Shown: one piece after another, positions 6,647-13,589 of the stretch
How positions within the stretch are numbered: the first letter of the stretch is position 1
How the letters are laid out: each line of letters opens with the position of its first letter
Made by a program: the position numbers and the translations under genes
Notes under the pieces: model-generated
What the model was told of the DNA's origin: nothing
Databases searched by the model: none
What the model saw: the letters and a program-made list of their open reading frames with translations, nothing else
Source: a virus
DNA length: 27,272 nt
Reading direction: 5' to 3' (one strand)
Virus record (IMG/VR): IMGVR_UViG_3300008117_000381
Location: 1-27,272 of that record

Positions 6647-6652
6647 AGATAC

Positions 6653-6681
6653 ATTTTACGAGAATACTAATACTTTGTCAA
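6653..6681 (-). promoter_or_regulatory. Sigma70-type promoter of the primase-helicase operon
   Basis: TTGACA (6676-6681) and TAAAAT (6653-6658) are separated by exactly 17 bases on the minus strand. Six bases separate the -10 element from the ATG at 6646, so the predicted transcription start coincides with the start codon. The -35 element lies within the 3' end of the preceding gene. Confidence 0.75.
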
Positions 6682-7471
6682 TTTTTCCGGTGTTTCCTAC
6701 GACAGGAATGTATTTGATGCGTAGCCAACCAATGTTGTTACTGTAATCAACAATTTCATTATATATCTTAGTAACTTTGTCTGTGGTATTTGTAATATTA
6801 AAAGTTTCTAAATCTTTCCATTCTGTTGCTGTACTTACTACCGCATCATTAGTAATTTGAACAGTAACATCAGCATCAAAAGTAGAAGGTCGAAATTCTA
6901 ATTTAATCGAGTGTTGATCATTGATGTCGTTTCTTGGATTTACTTCAACAGCATCGCTGGTGTAAGTGTAGATATAGTTACCAGGAACTCTATCATCTAT
7001 TGTATATATGAAGGCGTCTATTATTTGAGGATCTGGCACCACTGGAACTGCTCCGCCTAACAGTTCAATCACACCACTTACACCGAATTGTGTGTCTGCG
7101 TATAAAGGCGTTTTATTTTCATCACCGTCAATAAAGTACAAGGTATATTTTAAAAACTGCGGATTCAGATAGGCAATATCTTGAGCATAAACAGTCATTG
7201 TCGCCAAGCCCGTTGTATTGGGCACTGGATCAACATCCAGAGTTAAAACTTCTTGACTATTGTTGTCCATAATAAGACATTTTAAATTATAACTGTTTAT
7301 ATTGATTCGTTTTTGATCGGCATTTCTGACATCGAATTCTATAGTATTCTTCATGCCTTTGAATATTTTAATATTTCGTTGATACACAGGTTTCCACTCC
7401 ACAGAATATGACGCCAAATCAGCAACCACTGAAATTCTATTTGAATATAAATAAGATGAAATTTTTTGCAT
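6656..7471 (-). CDS. Probable virion structural protein (conserved in marine myoviruses)
   Basis: This 271-residue protein is almost wholly beta-structured. The N-terminal module (about 1-130) begins with a Tyr/Ser-rich strand and contains YQRNIKIFKGMKNTIEF (30-46) followed by DVRNADQKRI, a pattern seen in tail, baseplate or fibre accessory proteins of T4-like marine phages. A short Pro/Val linker (VPVVPDP, about 142-148) leads to a second beta module that ends with a strand-rich GWLRIKYIPVVGNTG. There is no membrane segment. A CATAAATA late box and AGGA ribosome-binding sequence precede the ATG. The role is inferred from composition, late control and resemblance. Confidence 0.6.
   Translation of the reverse strand: MQKISSYLYSNRISVVADLASYSVEWKPVYQRNIKIFKGMKNTIEFDVRNADQKRININSYNLKCLIMDNNSQEVLTLDVDPVPNTTGLATMTVYAQDIAYLNPQFLKYTLYFIDGDENKTPLYADTQFGVSGVIELLGGAVPVVPDPQIIDAFIYTIDDRVPGNYIYTYTSDAVEVNPRNDINDQHSIKLEFRPSTFDADVTVQITNDAVVSTATEWKDLETFNITNTTDKVTKIYNEIVDYSNNIGWLRIKYIPVVGNTGKIDKVLVFS
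7446..7453 (+). promoter_or_regulatory. T4-type late promoter box (TATAAATA)
   Basis: This is an exact match to the T4 late consensus. The predicted start near 7459 gives a leader of about 36 bases before the ATG at 7495. It lies inside the first codons of the opposite-strand structural gene. Confidence 0.65.
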
Positions 7472-7489
7472 TTGACCGAATCCTAACTG

Positions 7490-7497
7490 TATTTATG
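7490..7497 (-). promoter_or_regulatory. T4-type late promoter box (CATAAATA)
   Basis: CATAAATA on the minus strand, with its first three bases being the complement of the plus-strand ATG at 7495. It gives the structural gene at 7471 a leader of about 13 bases that contains AGGA. Confidence 0.6.
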
Positions 7498-7872
7498 GCG
7501 AAATTAAGAGAAAACATACAAGAACAATTACCCTTTATTTCTGTACTCCACTACGGAGAAAACGAATACGTTGGGATAATCATTAATCAAGATCAGCACG
7601 TTACTAGCTTCTTTGATCTAGGAGTTATAAAAACCCCAGAAGATAAAGCAGGATTGCTAGAAATAGGAGAAATATGGTGGTGGGAGTCCAATAGACAAGT
7701 TCCTATCAGCATATTCTGTCGTAGAGAAATAGAACCTTATAGATATGCTATTAAAACATTTAATAGCAAAGATGTTCGTATAATTCTAGGACCAGTGGTT
7801 AATCTACTAAATCTAACCTTAAAACGAGTGAAACGAAAAAGCGTACAATTAGTTCGTACACCTAAACGCTAG
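7495..7872 (+). CDS. Conserved hypothetical protein of marine T4-like phages
   Basis: This 125-residue protein is of a type I recall from marine T4-like genomes without assigned function. It starts MAKLRENIQEQLPFIS, contains the aromatic run EIWWWESNRQVPISIF (about 60-75) and a GPVVNLLNL strand (about 98-106), and ends in a strongly basic tail (KRVKRKSVQLVRTPKR). The basic tail suggests nucleic-acid contact, which is inference. The frame is open further upstream to 7408, but the ATG at 7495 fits the TATAAATA late box at 7446 and the conserved N-terminus. Its TAG stop lies within the same CTAG as the stop of the convergent gene. Confidence 0.7.
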   Translation: MAKLRENIQEQLPFISVLHYGENEYVGIIINQDQHVTSFFDLGVIKTPEDKAGLLEIGEIWWWESNRQVPISIFCRREIEPYRYAIKTFNSKDVRIILGPVVNLLNLTLKRVKRKSVQLVRTPKR

Positions 7873-8447
7873 CTAAACCCGTAACTTATACTTTCACAAA
7901 TTAAATTCATTTGAACTACTATTGCTGTAGCATAAGCAATAGCGTGACTTTTCTTAAAATAGTACTCGTCGTTGTCTGGTTTAACCCAGATATATTTCAT
8001 TACTTTTTTCCAATCTTTGCCTATTAATTTCTTTTTAGCAGGGCGTATCATAGCCAAAACCGCTGCTAATTCTTCTATGCTTTTTGGCTTCATAGTTCTT
8101 AAAATATTTCCATGACCGTTTACATGAAACAATAAGTCTGTAAAATCGTCTGCTTCTAATAAATCCCATAACGGTTCTTGATTCATTAATCTTTCTAAAT
8201 GTTCTTCACTTTTAATATCTTTATAAAGTCCAACATTTAAAAAATCAATTTTAAAGTATCCACGGTCTTCTGCGGATTTATAATCAATATTGGCTAGATT
8301 CGTTACAGGATTATACGGAATATCCTGTACATATATACCTGTATTATGAGGTACTAACTCGTTGTTATCGGCCCTACTTGCTTTTATATGCTTTATTAAA
8401 TTAAGTACGGTGTCTCTGTCTGAGAAGTCAATGTCTATATCTGGCAT
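7869..8447 (-). CDS. Miniature DnaE-like protein (Pol III alpha active-site motifs)
   Basis: These 192 residues keep, in the right order, the signature motifs of the bacterial Pol III alpha (DnaE) core. PDIDIDF (2-8) supplies D3 and D5, equivalent to the first two catalytic Asp. NTGIYVQDI (35-43) matches the DnaE GxHA segment. GYFKIDFL (63-70) supplies D68, the third catalytic Asp. LFHVNGHGNILRTMKPKSIE (106-125) followed by LAAVLAMIRP matches the fingers region, and KKSHAIAYA (165-173) matches the DnaE KSHAAAYA motif. The PHP, most fingers, beta-binding and OB parts are absent, as DnaE is about 1,100 residues. Homologues occur in marine myoviruses as hypotheticals. Activity is unknown. It is coupled to the previous gene by TAATG. 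Confidence 0.7.
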   Translation of the reverse strand: MPDIDIDFSDRDTVLNLIKHIKASRADNNELVPHNTGIYVQDIPYNPVTNLANIDYKSAEDRGYFKIDFLNVGLYKDIKSEEHLERLMNQEPLWDLLEADDFTDLLFHVNGHGNILRTMKPKSIEELAAVLAMIRPAKKKLIGKDWKKVMKYIWVKPDNDEYYFKKSHAIAYATAIVVQMNLICESISYGFS

Positions 8448-8629
8448 TAGTGTATAACTGTAGTTTCAAAAAGTAGTAAAGGTAAATTTTTATTTAAAAA
8501 CTCTGCGTATTGTTCCGCATCATCTAAATCATCGAATCCTTCTAATTTTACATAAACTGAAGAATCTTTTTCGCTTACAATAATCTGCATGCTAAGTTCT
8601 GCTGACGTACCGATAATGTTTTCGCTCAT
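8447..8629 (-). CDS. Small conserved hypothetical protein
   Basis: This 60-residue protein looks like a small alpha/beta fold: strand MQIIVSEKDSSVYVKLEGF (about 14-32), then an acidic helix DDLDDAEQYAEFLNKNL (about 33-49). It has no known motif. Its start overlaps the zinc-finger gene stop (ATGA) and its stop overlaps the mini-DnaE start (TAATG), so it is made together with both. It could be a partner of the DnaE-like protein, an inference from coupling only. Confidence 0.6.
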   Translation of the reverse strand: MSENIIGTSAELSMQIIVSEKDSSVYVKLEGFDDLDDAEQYAEFLNKNLPLLLFETTVIH

Positions 8630-9318
8630 AATGTGGACTCCTTGACCACTTGTTTAACAAACTCCAAATCTGTTTTTTGTTGTTTAAACTTCTTTTTCCA
8701 GACTTGAGGGTCTATAATAGTACTTATAGAATTTAGCTGATCGTCTAGCAGCTCGGATAATAATTTCTTTCCGCTTTCACAATTTAACAATAACCAAGGA
8801 CTAATCTTGCCGTCTTTGATATCATATACTGCTCTGCTGGTGCTTACATATTTAAAGTAGTGATCCCAAGAACTGTTGTGTTTTAACGCCCATTCTGTCA
8901 TATTTTTAATACTACGTTCTAGTGCTGTCTCTACACTTTCATTGTGAATCAAATCTAAAACATATTTTTCATATAATTCGTCTCTACACCAGTGATCTAA
9001 TTTTACACCGCTTTTAACAGTCCAGTCTATGAATTTATCAGGGTATAACGGATTAGTGTTGTTTACAAAACTACCAAATTTAACAAAAGCATTATAGTAG
9101 GGACTGCGAGCAAATTCGTCATATGTCTTGATCAGATTGTTCTTTTGTACAAATTGAAAAAAGTTATTAAAAGCATGATAGCCAATCATTACGTGCTTTT
9201 CTTCTTTCATAATATATCTACGTTTTTGTTCACACATATGAACCATCAAAGTTTTTTCTCTAGTAAACTTTGATTTACAATATTCGCAAATATACGTTTT
9301 AGTTTGTTCCAAAATCAT
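8626..9318 (-). CDS. N-terminal zinc-finger protein of marine T4-like phages
   Basis: This 230-residue protein starts with a classical single zinc finger: C11, C14, H27 and C29 (CEYC-x12-HMC), followed by a basic QKRRY stretch. The remaining about 190 residues are helical with many aromatic residues (AFNNFFQFV near 50-58, YYNAFVKFG near 74-82, DHWCRDELYEKYV near 111-123, ISPWLLLNCESG near 171-182). This architecture recurs in marine T4-like phages as an unassigned protein. DNA or RNA binding through the finger is likely; a nuclease or regulator role is not shown. It overlaps the upstream 2OG-type gene by 20 bases. Confidence 0.65.
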   Translation of the reverse strand: MILEQTKTYICEYCKSKFTREKTLMVHMCEQKRRYIMKEEKHVMIGYHAFNNFFQFVQKNNLIKTYDEFARSPYYNAFVKFGSFVNNTNPLYPDKFIDWTVKSGVKLDHWCRDELYEKYVLDLIHNESVETALERSIKNMTEWALKHNSSWDHYFKYVSTSRAVYDIKDGKISPWLLLNCESGKKLLSELLDDQLNSISTIIDPQVWKKKFKQQKTDLEFVKQVVKESTL

Positions 9319-9847
9319 TTAATAATAATTGTTGTATATTACTATAATCAGTTTCGTACCATTGTATTTGTATCATTTTTCTTATTAAATCTGAAGAATG
9401 AACAACAGAATGAACTTTAGAATTGTTTAACAAGTAAACATCATTTTTTTCAGCCTTAAATAAACAGGCAAAGTCTAGATCTGAATTATTATATCGAAAA
9501 TATCTTTCTTGATCAAATCTATTTAATACTGCTCCTGACTTTAAATCATACCAACAAGTAATGGATCCAGTAGGTTCAAAATAATAATTCATTGAACATT
9601 TTATATCGTAATCTATATGCGGACTTAGTATTCCTTTACCTTCTATAGTAAATAATTTTATTTCATAATGACCCTGATTAAAAATTTTATTGGGAAGACA
9701 AGAAATAATTAAATCGGAAGATTCTTTTGATATATTAAAATACATCAGTTTAGGATGATGAAAATATTCAACATCGATGTCAACTATTGAATTTTGCCAG
9801 TCGTAACTAGGAATTGTGTAGTTTAACTTTGTATAAAATTCGTTCAT
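9299..9847 (-). CDS. 2OG/Fe(II) oxygenase-like protein
   Basis: This 182-residue protein has the layout of a beta-hydroxylase-type 2OG-Fe(II) oxygenase: H77 and D79 in LSPHIDYD, distal H146 in SKVHSVVH, and R156 ten residues later (LIRKMIQIQW) for 2-oxoglutarate. The strand before the distal His (DVYLLNN) is typical. The substrate is unknown. Coding sequence here is extremely AT-rich. The start overlaps the previous gene (ATGA). A similar protein, also with HxD at residues 77-79, lies two genes upstream at 10313-10825, suggesting an old duplication. Confidence 0.6.
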   Translation of the reverse strand: MNEFYTKLNYTIPSYDWQNSIVDIDVEYFHHPKLMYFNISKESSDLIISCLPNKIFNQGHYEIKLFTIEGKGILSPHIDYDIKCSMNYYFEPTGSITCWYDLKSGAVLNRFDQERYFRYNNSDLDFACLFKAEKNDVYLLNNSKVHSVVHSSDLIRKMIQIQWYETDYSNIQQLLLNDFGTN

Positions 9848-10320
9848 TTAAACAATTTATCGATTTGTTTATCGTCGTATCCGTGTAACTTAGCTAGTTC
9901 TTTACATTCTTTTTCTGTACTTATAGCTGATAACAATTCTAGTTCATCCATTTTTCTATTAGGATATATATCAGATAAAAATTTTACTAACTTGTTTGAT
10001 GATTTTTTCTGTTTGAATCCTATCCATTCGTGATAGAATAATTTTCTACTTTCATGACTACACAGACACAATAGCTGCCATAATAATTTAGGATGATCCT
10101 GTAAATCTTTCCAATTTTTATTAAAAAATTCGTTTACAGTAAGTACAAAATGTTCTTGTAATTCTCTATTAGATGTTTTTACACTACTAACATATCTATT
10201 CAATAAGAAAAATTCTTTTTTAAGATCCTTCTGTTGAACATCGTTTAATTCGTCCCACAGATTCTTAACGTTCATATCTACTGCTGCTAACTTTTCTTTT
10301 AATTCAATTTTTTCACTCAT
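9844..10320 (-). CDS. Possible clamp-loader small subunit (gp62-like)
   Basis: This 158-residue helical protein contains FFLLNRYVSSVK (about 37-48), a helix with VNEFF, then HPKLLWQLLCLC (about 75-86), HEWIGFKQKK (about 95-104) and a C-terminal KELAKLHGYDDKQID. The order of an LNRxxS helix, a xNE helix and a basic W-containing turn resembles clamp-loader small subunits of marine T4-like phages, but similarity to T4 gp62 itself is weak. The partner gp44 and clamp gp45 are outside this window. I start at the ATG at 10320, which overlaps the previous stop by eight bases; the open frame back to 10422 lies inside that gene and is not needed. Confidence 0.45.
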   Translation of the reverse strand: MSEKIELKEKLAAVDMNVKNLWDELNDVQQKDLKKEFFLLNRYVSSVKTSNRELQEHFVLTVNEFFNKNWKDLQDHPKLLWQLLCLCSHESRKLFYHEWIGFKQKKSSNKLVKFLSDIYPNRKMDELELLSAISTEKECKELAKLHGYDDKQIDKLFK

Positions 10321-10825
10321 CGAATAATCCTTCATTTTTACACCAATCATAAATTTCTTGATAAGTGATTTGGTCTTTTGTCTGTGCGAATTGAACAGAA
10401 AACATATACCTATAGCTATCAAAATTTATCACACTGTGTTTATGTTGAGTATTGAATAGATAAAAACTTTTATAGTCATATTTTAATTCTGTGAATGTAT
10501 CATTCCATTCATCAACAGTTTCTCCAAACAGACTATGACTGATACCGTCACCTGATAGTTTTAGATTAATACCCGCAGCTCTCGTACCGTCAACATGCCA
10601 GTTATACACTGTGTTTGGAGGAATACGTATAATGGATCCTATCTCTATAGGAAACTTTTGAGTAATTGTACGCAGTAATGGTTCGTTGTACCATATTTCA
10701 TCCGAAACAATCATAATGTCCAATCCAAATTGTTTTGCCCATAAATCGACAGTAACAAGAGCCGGAGCGATAGATGCTATGTTTGTCGATTGCGTTTTAA
10801 ATTTTTTAAAATATTGATCTGTCAC
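10313..10825 (-). CDS. 2OG/Fe(II) oxygenase-like protein (Asp/Asn hydroxylase type)
   Basis: This 170-residue protein has a clear HxD (H77, D79 in YNWHVDGTR), a downstream strand-turn with H130 (NTQHKHSVIN) and R139 (SYRYMFSVQF), matching the iron and 2-oxoglutarate ligands of aspartyl/asparaginyl beta-hydroxylase-like enzymes. A substrate cannot be named. The start is a GTG at 10825 that overlaps the previous TGA (GTGA). It appears related to the protein at 9299-9847. Confidence 0.65.
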   Translation of the reverse strand: MTDQYFKKFKTQSTNIASIAPALVTVDLWAKQFGLDIMIVSDEIWYNEPLLRTITQKFPIEIGSIIRIPPNTVYNWHVDGTRAAGINLKLSGDGISHSLFGETVDEWNDTFTELKYDYKSFYLFNTQHKHSVINFDSYRYMFSVQFAQTKDQITYQEIYDWCKNEGLFDE

Positions 10826-11094
10826 AATGGACTGTCCTTAGTTAATCTGTATATCATTATAGCACGATCTAGGGCCTTTTGTAAAGCTGGATTGGACTTA
10901 GCTGTGCGACGAATTTCACCCCATAACTTATCTTCCATTATGTGTTCACGTAATGGTCGTCCGTCTGGTGTTCTTGGATCGGGTTTATAATCATATCCGA
11001 TAAGGGTGCGTTCTGTTGCTCCGAACTCACGAGCATACACTTCGTCGCCGTTGCGTTCGTAAATATAATTTGTATTAGGTTTTAATTGACTCAT
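10822..11094 (-). CDS. Conserved hypothetical protein of marine T4-like phages
   Basis: This 90-residue protein has an N-terminal beta hairpin (NTNYIYERNGDEVYAREFG, about 7-25), a Pro/Arg-rich middle (DPRTPDGRPLREH) and a well-kept C-terminal helix pair (MEDKLWGEIRRTAKSN and PALQKALDRAIMIYRLTKD). I recognise it as a recurrent marine-myovirus protein without function. It is the first gene of the operon running to 7869, with a TTGACA/TAGTAT promoter upstream. The first three bases of the opposite-strand late box (CATAAATA) are the complement of its ATG. Confidence 0.7.
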   Translation of the reverse strand: MSQLKPNTNYIYERNGDEVYAREFGATERTLIGYDYKPDPRTPDGRPLREHIMEDKLWGEIRRTAKSNPALQKALDRAIMIYRLTKDSPL

Positions 11095-11099
11095 AAATA
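11092..11099 (+). promoter_or_regulatory. T4-type late promoter box (CATAAATA)
   Basis: CATAAATA on the plus strand, 34 bases before the ATG at 11134. It gives the rightward glycan gene a leader of about 29 bases. Confidence 0.6.
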
Positions 11100-11111
11100 T
11101 TTCTTATTGTA

Positions 11112-11140
11112 ATACTATTTAATTTCAACATAAATGTCAA
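11112..11140 (-). promoter_or_regulatory. Sigma70-type promoter of the 11094-7869 operon
   Basis: TTGACA (11135-11140) and TAGTAT (11112-11117) are 17 bases apart on the minus strand. The -35 element is the complement of the start of the divergent gene (ATGTCAA at 11134). The -10 matches the consensus at four of six positions. Confidence 0.6.
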
Positions 11141-11928
11141 ATATAAAATATGCCGTAGTAGATAGCCTAATAGACAAACATAATCGTTGGGCAGCAGAGC
11201 CTTGGATTAAAAAGGGTGCTCAGAGATTTAGTTCAATCAAAGATGTTCCCAATGACTATATTCTGTTAGCCATTCATTTTGCTCCTTGGTGGAGTCCTTT
11301 AAAAGAGTGGATCGAAAAAGGAAACAAATGGATCGAAATAGACTACGGATATTGGGGACACAATGTGCCTAGACGTAATACAAGAAGAGTCACTTTCTGT
11401 AATAGTCACAATCTTCGAATGAAACCAGCTCCTTATTCAAGACTACACACATTAGATCCTAGTGTGCAAGATTGGAAAACAAAAAGAGGACAATATGTTA
11501 TAGTGATAGAACCACAGCCGGAAACTTTATTAGAAAGATCTGGTGTTCATTTATCTGAATGGAAACTCAATATACAAACTACTATTAAAAAATATTGGGC
11601 AGGAGATATTCTATGGAGAAAGAAAAGAGGAGGTAAAGATTCTCAAAGATGGCCAGAATTTGTTAGTCAACTGGAAAACAGTTATGCTGTAATAGGTGAA
11701 AGAACTATGGCATGCGCCGAGGCAGCTATGTTAGGGTATCAAGCTTACACTATTGATTATAGCATCGTTAGTTTATTAATGGGTGATAATTTAGAAAATT
11801 TAACTACACTAAAAATGCCTGACAGAACTGAATGGCTAAATCATATTGCGTGGAGTCAATTTAATAAAGAAGAATTTTTAACGTCGTACACTGTAGCCGA
11901 AATGGTTGAGACTCATCAAATATTATAA
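11134..11928 (+). CDS. KpsC/KpsS-like capsule/LPS glycosyltransferase relative (diverged)
   Basis: This 264-residue protein belongs with the three other capsule-synthesis (Kdo-transferase-like) proteins in the window. It shares the C-terminal layout: a hydrophobic NSYAVIGERTMACAEAAMLGYQA (about 194-216), where family members have NSSxxxxxxxxGxP, and the ending DRTEWLNHIAWSQFNKEEF (about 231-249). The RPHP motif of true family members is replaced by WRKKRGGKDS (about 167-176), so catalysis may be changed or lost. The ATG at 11134 lies under a CATAAATA late box. It probably changes host or virion glycans; the exact sugar is unknown. Its stop shares TTATAA with the convergent methyltransferase. 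Confidence 0.65.
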   Translation: MSNIKYAVVDSLIDKHNRWAAEPWIKKGAQRFSSIKDVPNDYILLAIHFAPWWSPLKEWIEKGNKWIEIDYGYWGHNVPRRNTRRVTFCNSHNLRMKPAPYSRLHTLDPSVQDWKTKRGQYVIVIEPQPETLLERSGVHLSEWKLNIQTTIKKYWAGDILWRKKRGGKDSQRWPEFVSQLENSYAVIGERTMACAEAAMLGYQAYTIDYSIVSLLMGDNLENLTTLKMPDRTEWLNHIAWSQFNKEEFLTSYTVAEMVETHQIL

Positions 11929-12462
11929 TTTTTCTAATATTAATCTAAGCTCTGGTTTACCTTCACTGAATTCAACAATTCCCTTCTTAACTATTTTACT
12001 GTTTGTAAATGTATTTTTTATTTTTTCGATCCACCATTTAGGACTTTCGATTATAAGATGTGCGTTTCTTCCGTCCGGTAATCTTTTTTTGGCAGGGTAA
12101 CACGCAATTATTAACCATGCCGATTTCGTAAACAATGTTTCCATTTTTTGTAAGGTACTATCTAAAAACTCTGGTTCAAAATGTTCAATAACATCATTTG
12201 AAATTAAACATTCATACGAATTCTGTTTTATTGTATTAAATTCAGGCACACCTGGATCGAATCCTTCTATAATGGGAATATTAGAAAAATCTTTTTTTAA
12301 TTGGTTGACTAAATTTCCTCTAGCACAACCATAATCAATGATGCTTTGTGGTTGATACATCGAAACAAACTCTTTTATCGGATCATATTTAACTAACAAC
12401 CCTTTGAATGAGTTTGCTGATTGTAATTGTTCTAGAGATTTTTTATAGTCGGTTGATATCAT
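11923..12462 (-). CDS. Class I SAM-dependent methyltransferase
   Basis: This 179-residue protein has a Rossmann methyltransferase signature: motif I IIDYGCARGNLV (41-52), the acidic end of strand 2 at D69 (EGFDPG), and motif IV-like YECLISNDVIEHFEPEF with the DVIEHF seen in small-molecule and sugar methyltransferases. The C-terminus (HLIIESPKWW) fits the same group. It likely methylates a sugar precursor or glycan, given the cupin and glycosyltransferase just upstream in the operon. The start overlaps the cupin stop (ATGA). The substrate is not determined. Confidence 0.8.
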   Translation of the reverse strand: MISTDYKKSLEQLQSANSFKGLLVKYDPIKEFVSMYQPQSIIDYGCARGNLVNQLKKDFSNIPIIEGFDPGVPEFNTIKQNSYECLISNDVIEHFEPEFLDSTLQKMETLFTKSAWLIIACYPAKKRLPDGRNAHLIIESPKWWIEKIKNTFTNSKIVKKGIVEFSEGKPELRLILEKL

Positions 12463-12803
12463 TTGGAAAATCCAACAGTTTCTCTTTCGATATCATCATG
12501 ATCAAATTCTGCCCAGTACAATTCAAAGGCAATTACATCTGTAACCGCTTCAAACTGATGATATTCGCCAGGAGCAACCTTTGTGTATTGTCCAGCTGTT
12601 AATCTTGTTTCGTCCACTAAGTCGTAGTTGTTTTTCCATACACGAACAATCATCTCGCCTTTTTCAACAAAGAATCCGTTCCATTTATATTTGTGCTTGT
12701 GTTTTGAACATACTCCGCCTGCAGTGGCTTCGATGCGATGGAATTCCAACACTCCGTTGGCCTCCAATAATTCAGTAACTCCCCATACTTTACCTGCTTT
12801 CAT
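12459..12803 (-). CDS. Cupin protein (sugar isomerase/epimerase-like)
   Basis: This 114-residue single-domain cupin has metal-binding residues H35, H37 and probably E47 (KHKHK...FFVEKGE) and the distal H82 (GEYHQFEAV). The fold matches the cupin halves of type II phosphomannose isomerases and nucleotide-sugar epimerases. It has an AGGA ribosome-binding sequence and is coupled to the methyltransferase downstream. Its operon position behind a glycosyltransferase suggests sugar-nucleotide processing; the reaction is not known. Confidence 0.75.
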   Translation of the reverse strand: MKAGKVWGVTELLEANGVLEFHRIEATAGGVCSKHKHKYKWNGFFVEKGEMIVRVWKNNYDLVDETRLTAGQYTKVAPGEYHQFEAVTDVIAFELYWAEFDHDDIERETVGFSK

Positions 12804-12821
12804 AATTTTTCCTAAAAATGT

Positions 12822-13589
12822 TTACCACGGAGCCTTAATTTTAGCTAATTCCCCTTTTCTTCTCAGAGCTTTTTCCATCATTTTAGCTCTCTTGTGTTTC
12901 CTGTCACCTTTTAAATGCATTATATATCCGTCTAGCACAGAATTGAAATGGTGTTTGTTTACATGAGAACTTAAATTCACAGTTTTAATTTTTCCTGAAG
13001 ATTCGAATTCTTTTCGTACTACATCAAAAATATAACTGTCGTGCCATTCGCGTAATTTATATAATTCGTCGGTATCGTAGTACCATTTAAATCTGTCAAA
13101 AAAATCTCTAGCGTGTGGATTGTGTAAATCGTATATCATAAATCCGCACTCACTAAATGCTTCTCCAGCACGGCCTAGGTATCCAACAAATGCGCCTTCT
13201 GGTAGGAATCTTCTAAAATATTCAGGACCAACGGAATCGTATAATTCGGTATCACTATCTAACCATATTAGATATCTTGCGTCCGTAGTTATAGCAGCAT
13301 GATACAGCGCATAAATCTTGTGACTAAATCTTATTGATTGAAATTGAAATTTAGTATTTGCTTCATCTCTGAAACTATTTCTTTTTTTAAATTCTGTAAG
13401 GTCAGGTATACTAGATTCGAGATTTAAAATTTTAAGATTTTTCTGTGTTGGTAAATCTACGTTATCTTTATACACAATAACTTCTATCAAGGGATTTAAA
13501 TATCTTGAGCAAGATTCAAGAAAAAGTTTTCCGTAGTCTTCGTACCCACTATCGCTGAATGTAGTTACAATGGCTATTTTTTTACTCAT
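12822..13589 (-). CDS. Glycosyltransferase (DxD type), paralogue of the gene at 17650
   Basis: This 255-residue protein has the nucleotide-sugar-binding start KKIAIVTTFSDSGYEDYG and a DxD metal motif at D111-S-D113 (YLIWLDSDTEL). Its core, RFSHKIYALYH (87-97), GYLGRAGEAFSECGF and EWHDSYIFDVVRK, is shared almost motif for motif with the plus-strand protein at 17650-18459. It should transfer a sugar from a nucleotide donor, probably onto a surface polysaccharide; donor and acceptor are unknown. It lies in the uvsW operon, its start overlapping the previous stop (ATGA). Confidence 0.75.
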   Translation of the reverse strand: MSKKIAIVTTFSDSGYEDYGKLFLESCSRYLNPLIEVIVYKDNVDLPTQKNLKILNLESSIPDLTEFKKRNSFRDEANTKFQFQSIRFSHKIYALYHAAITTDARYLIWLDSDTELYDSVGPEYFRRFLPEGAFVGYLGRAGEAFSECGFMIYDLHNPHARDFFDRFKWYYDTDELYKLREWHDSYIFDVVRKEFESSGKIKTVNLSSHVNKHHFNSVLDGYIMHLKGDRKHKRAKMMEKALRRKGELAKIKAPW

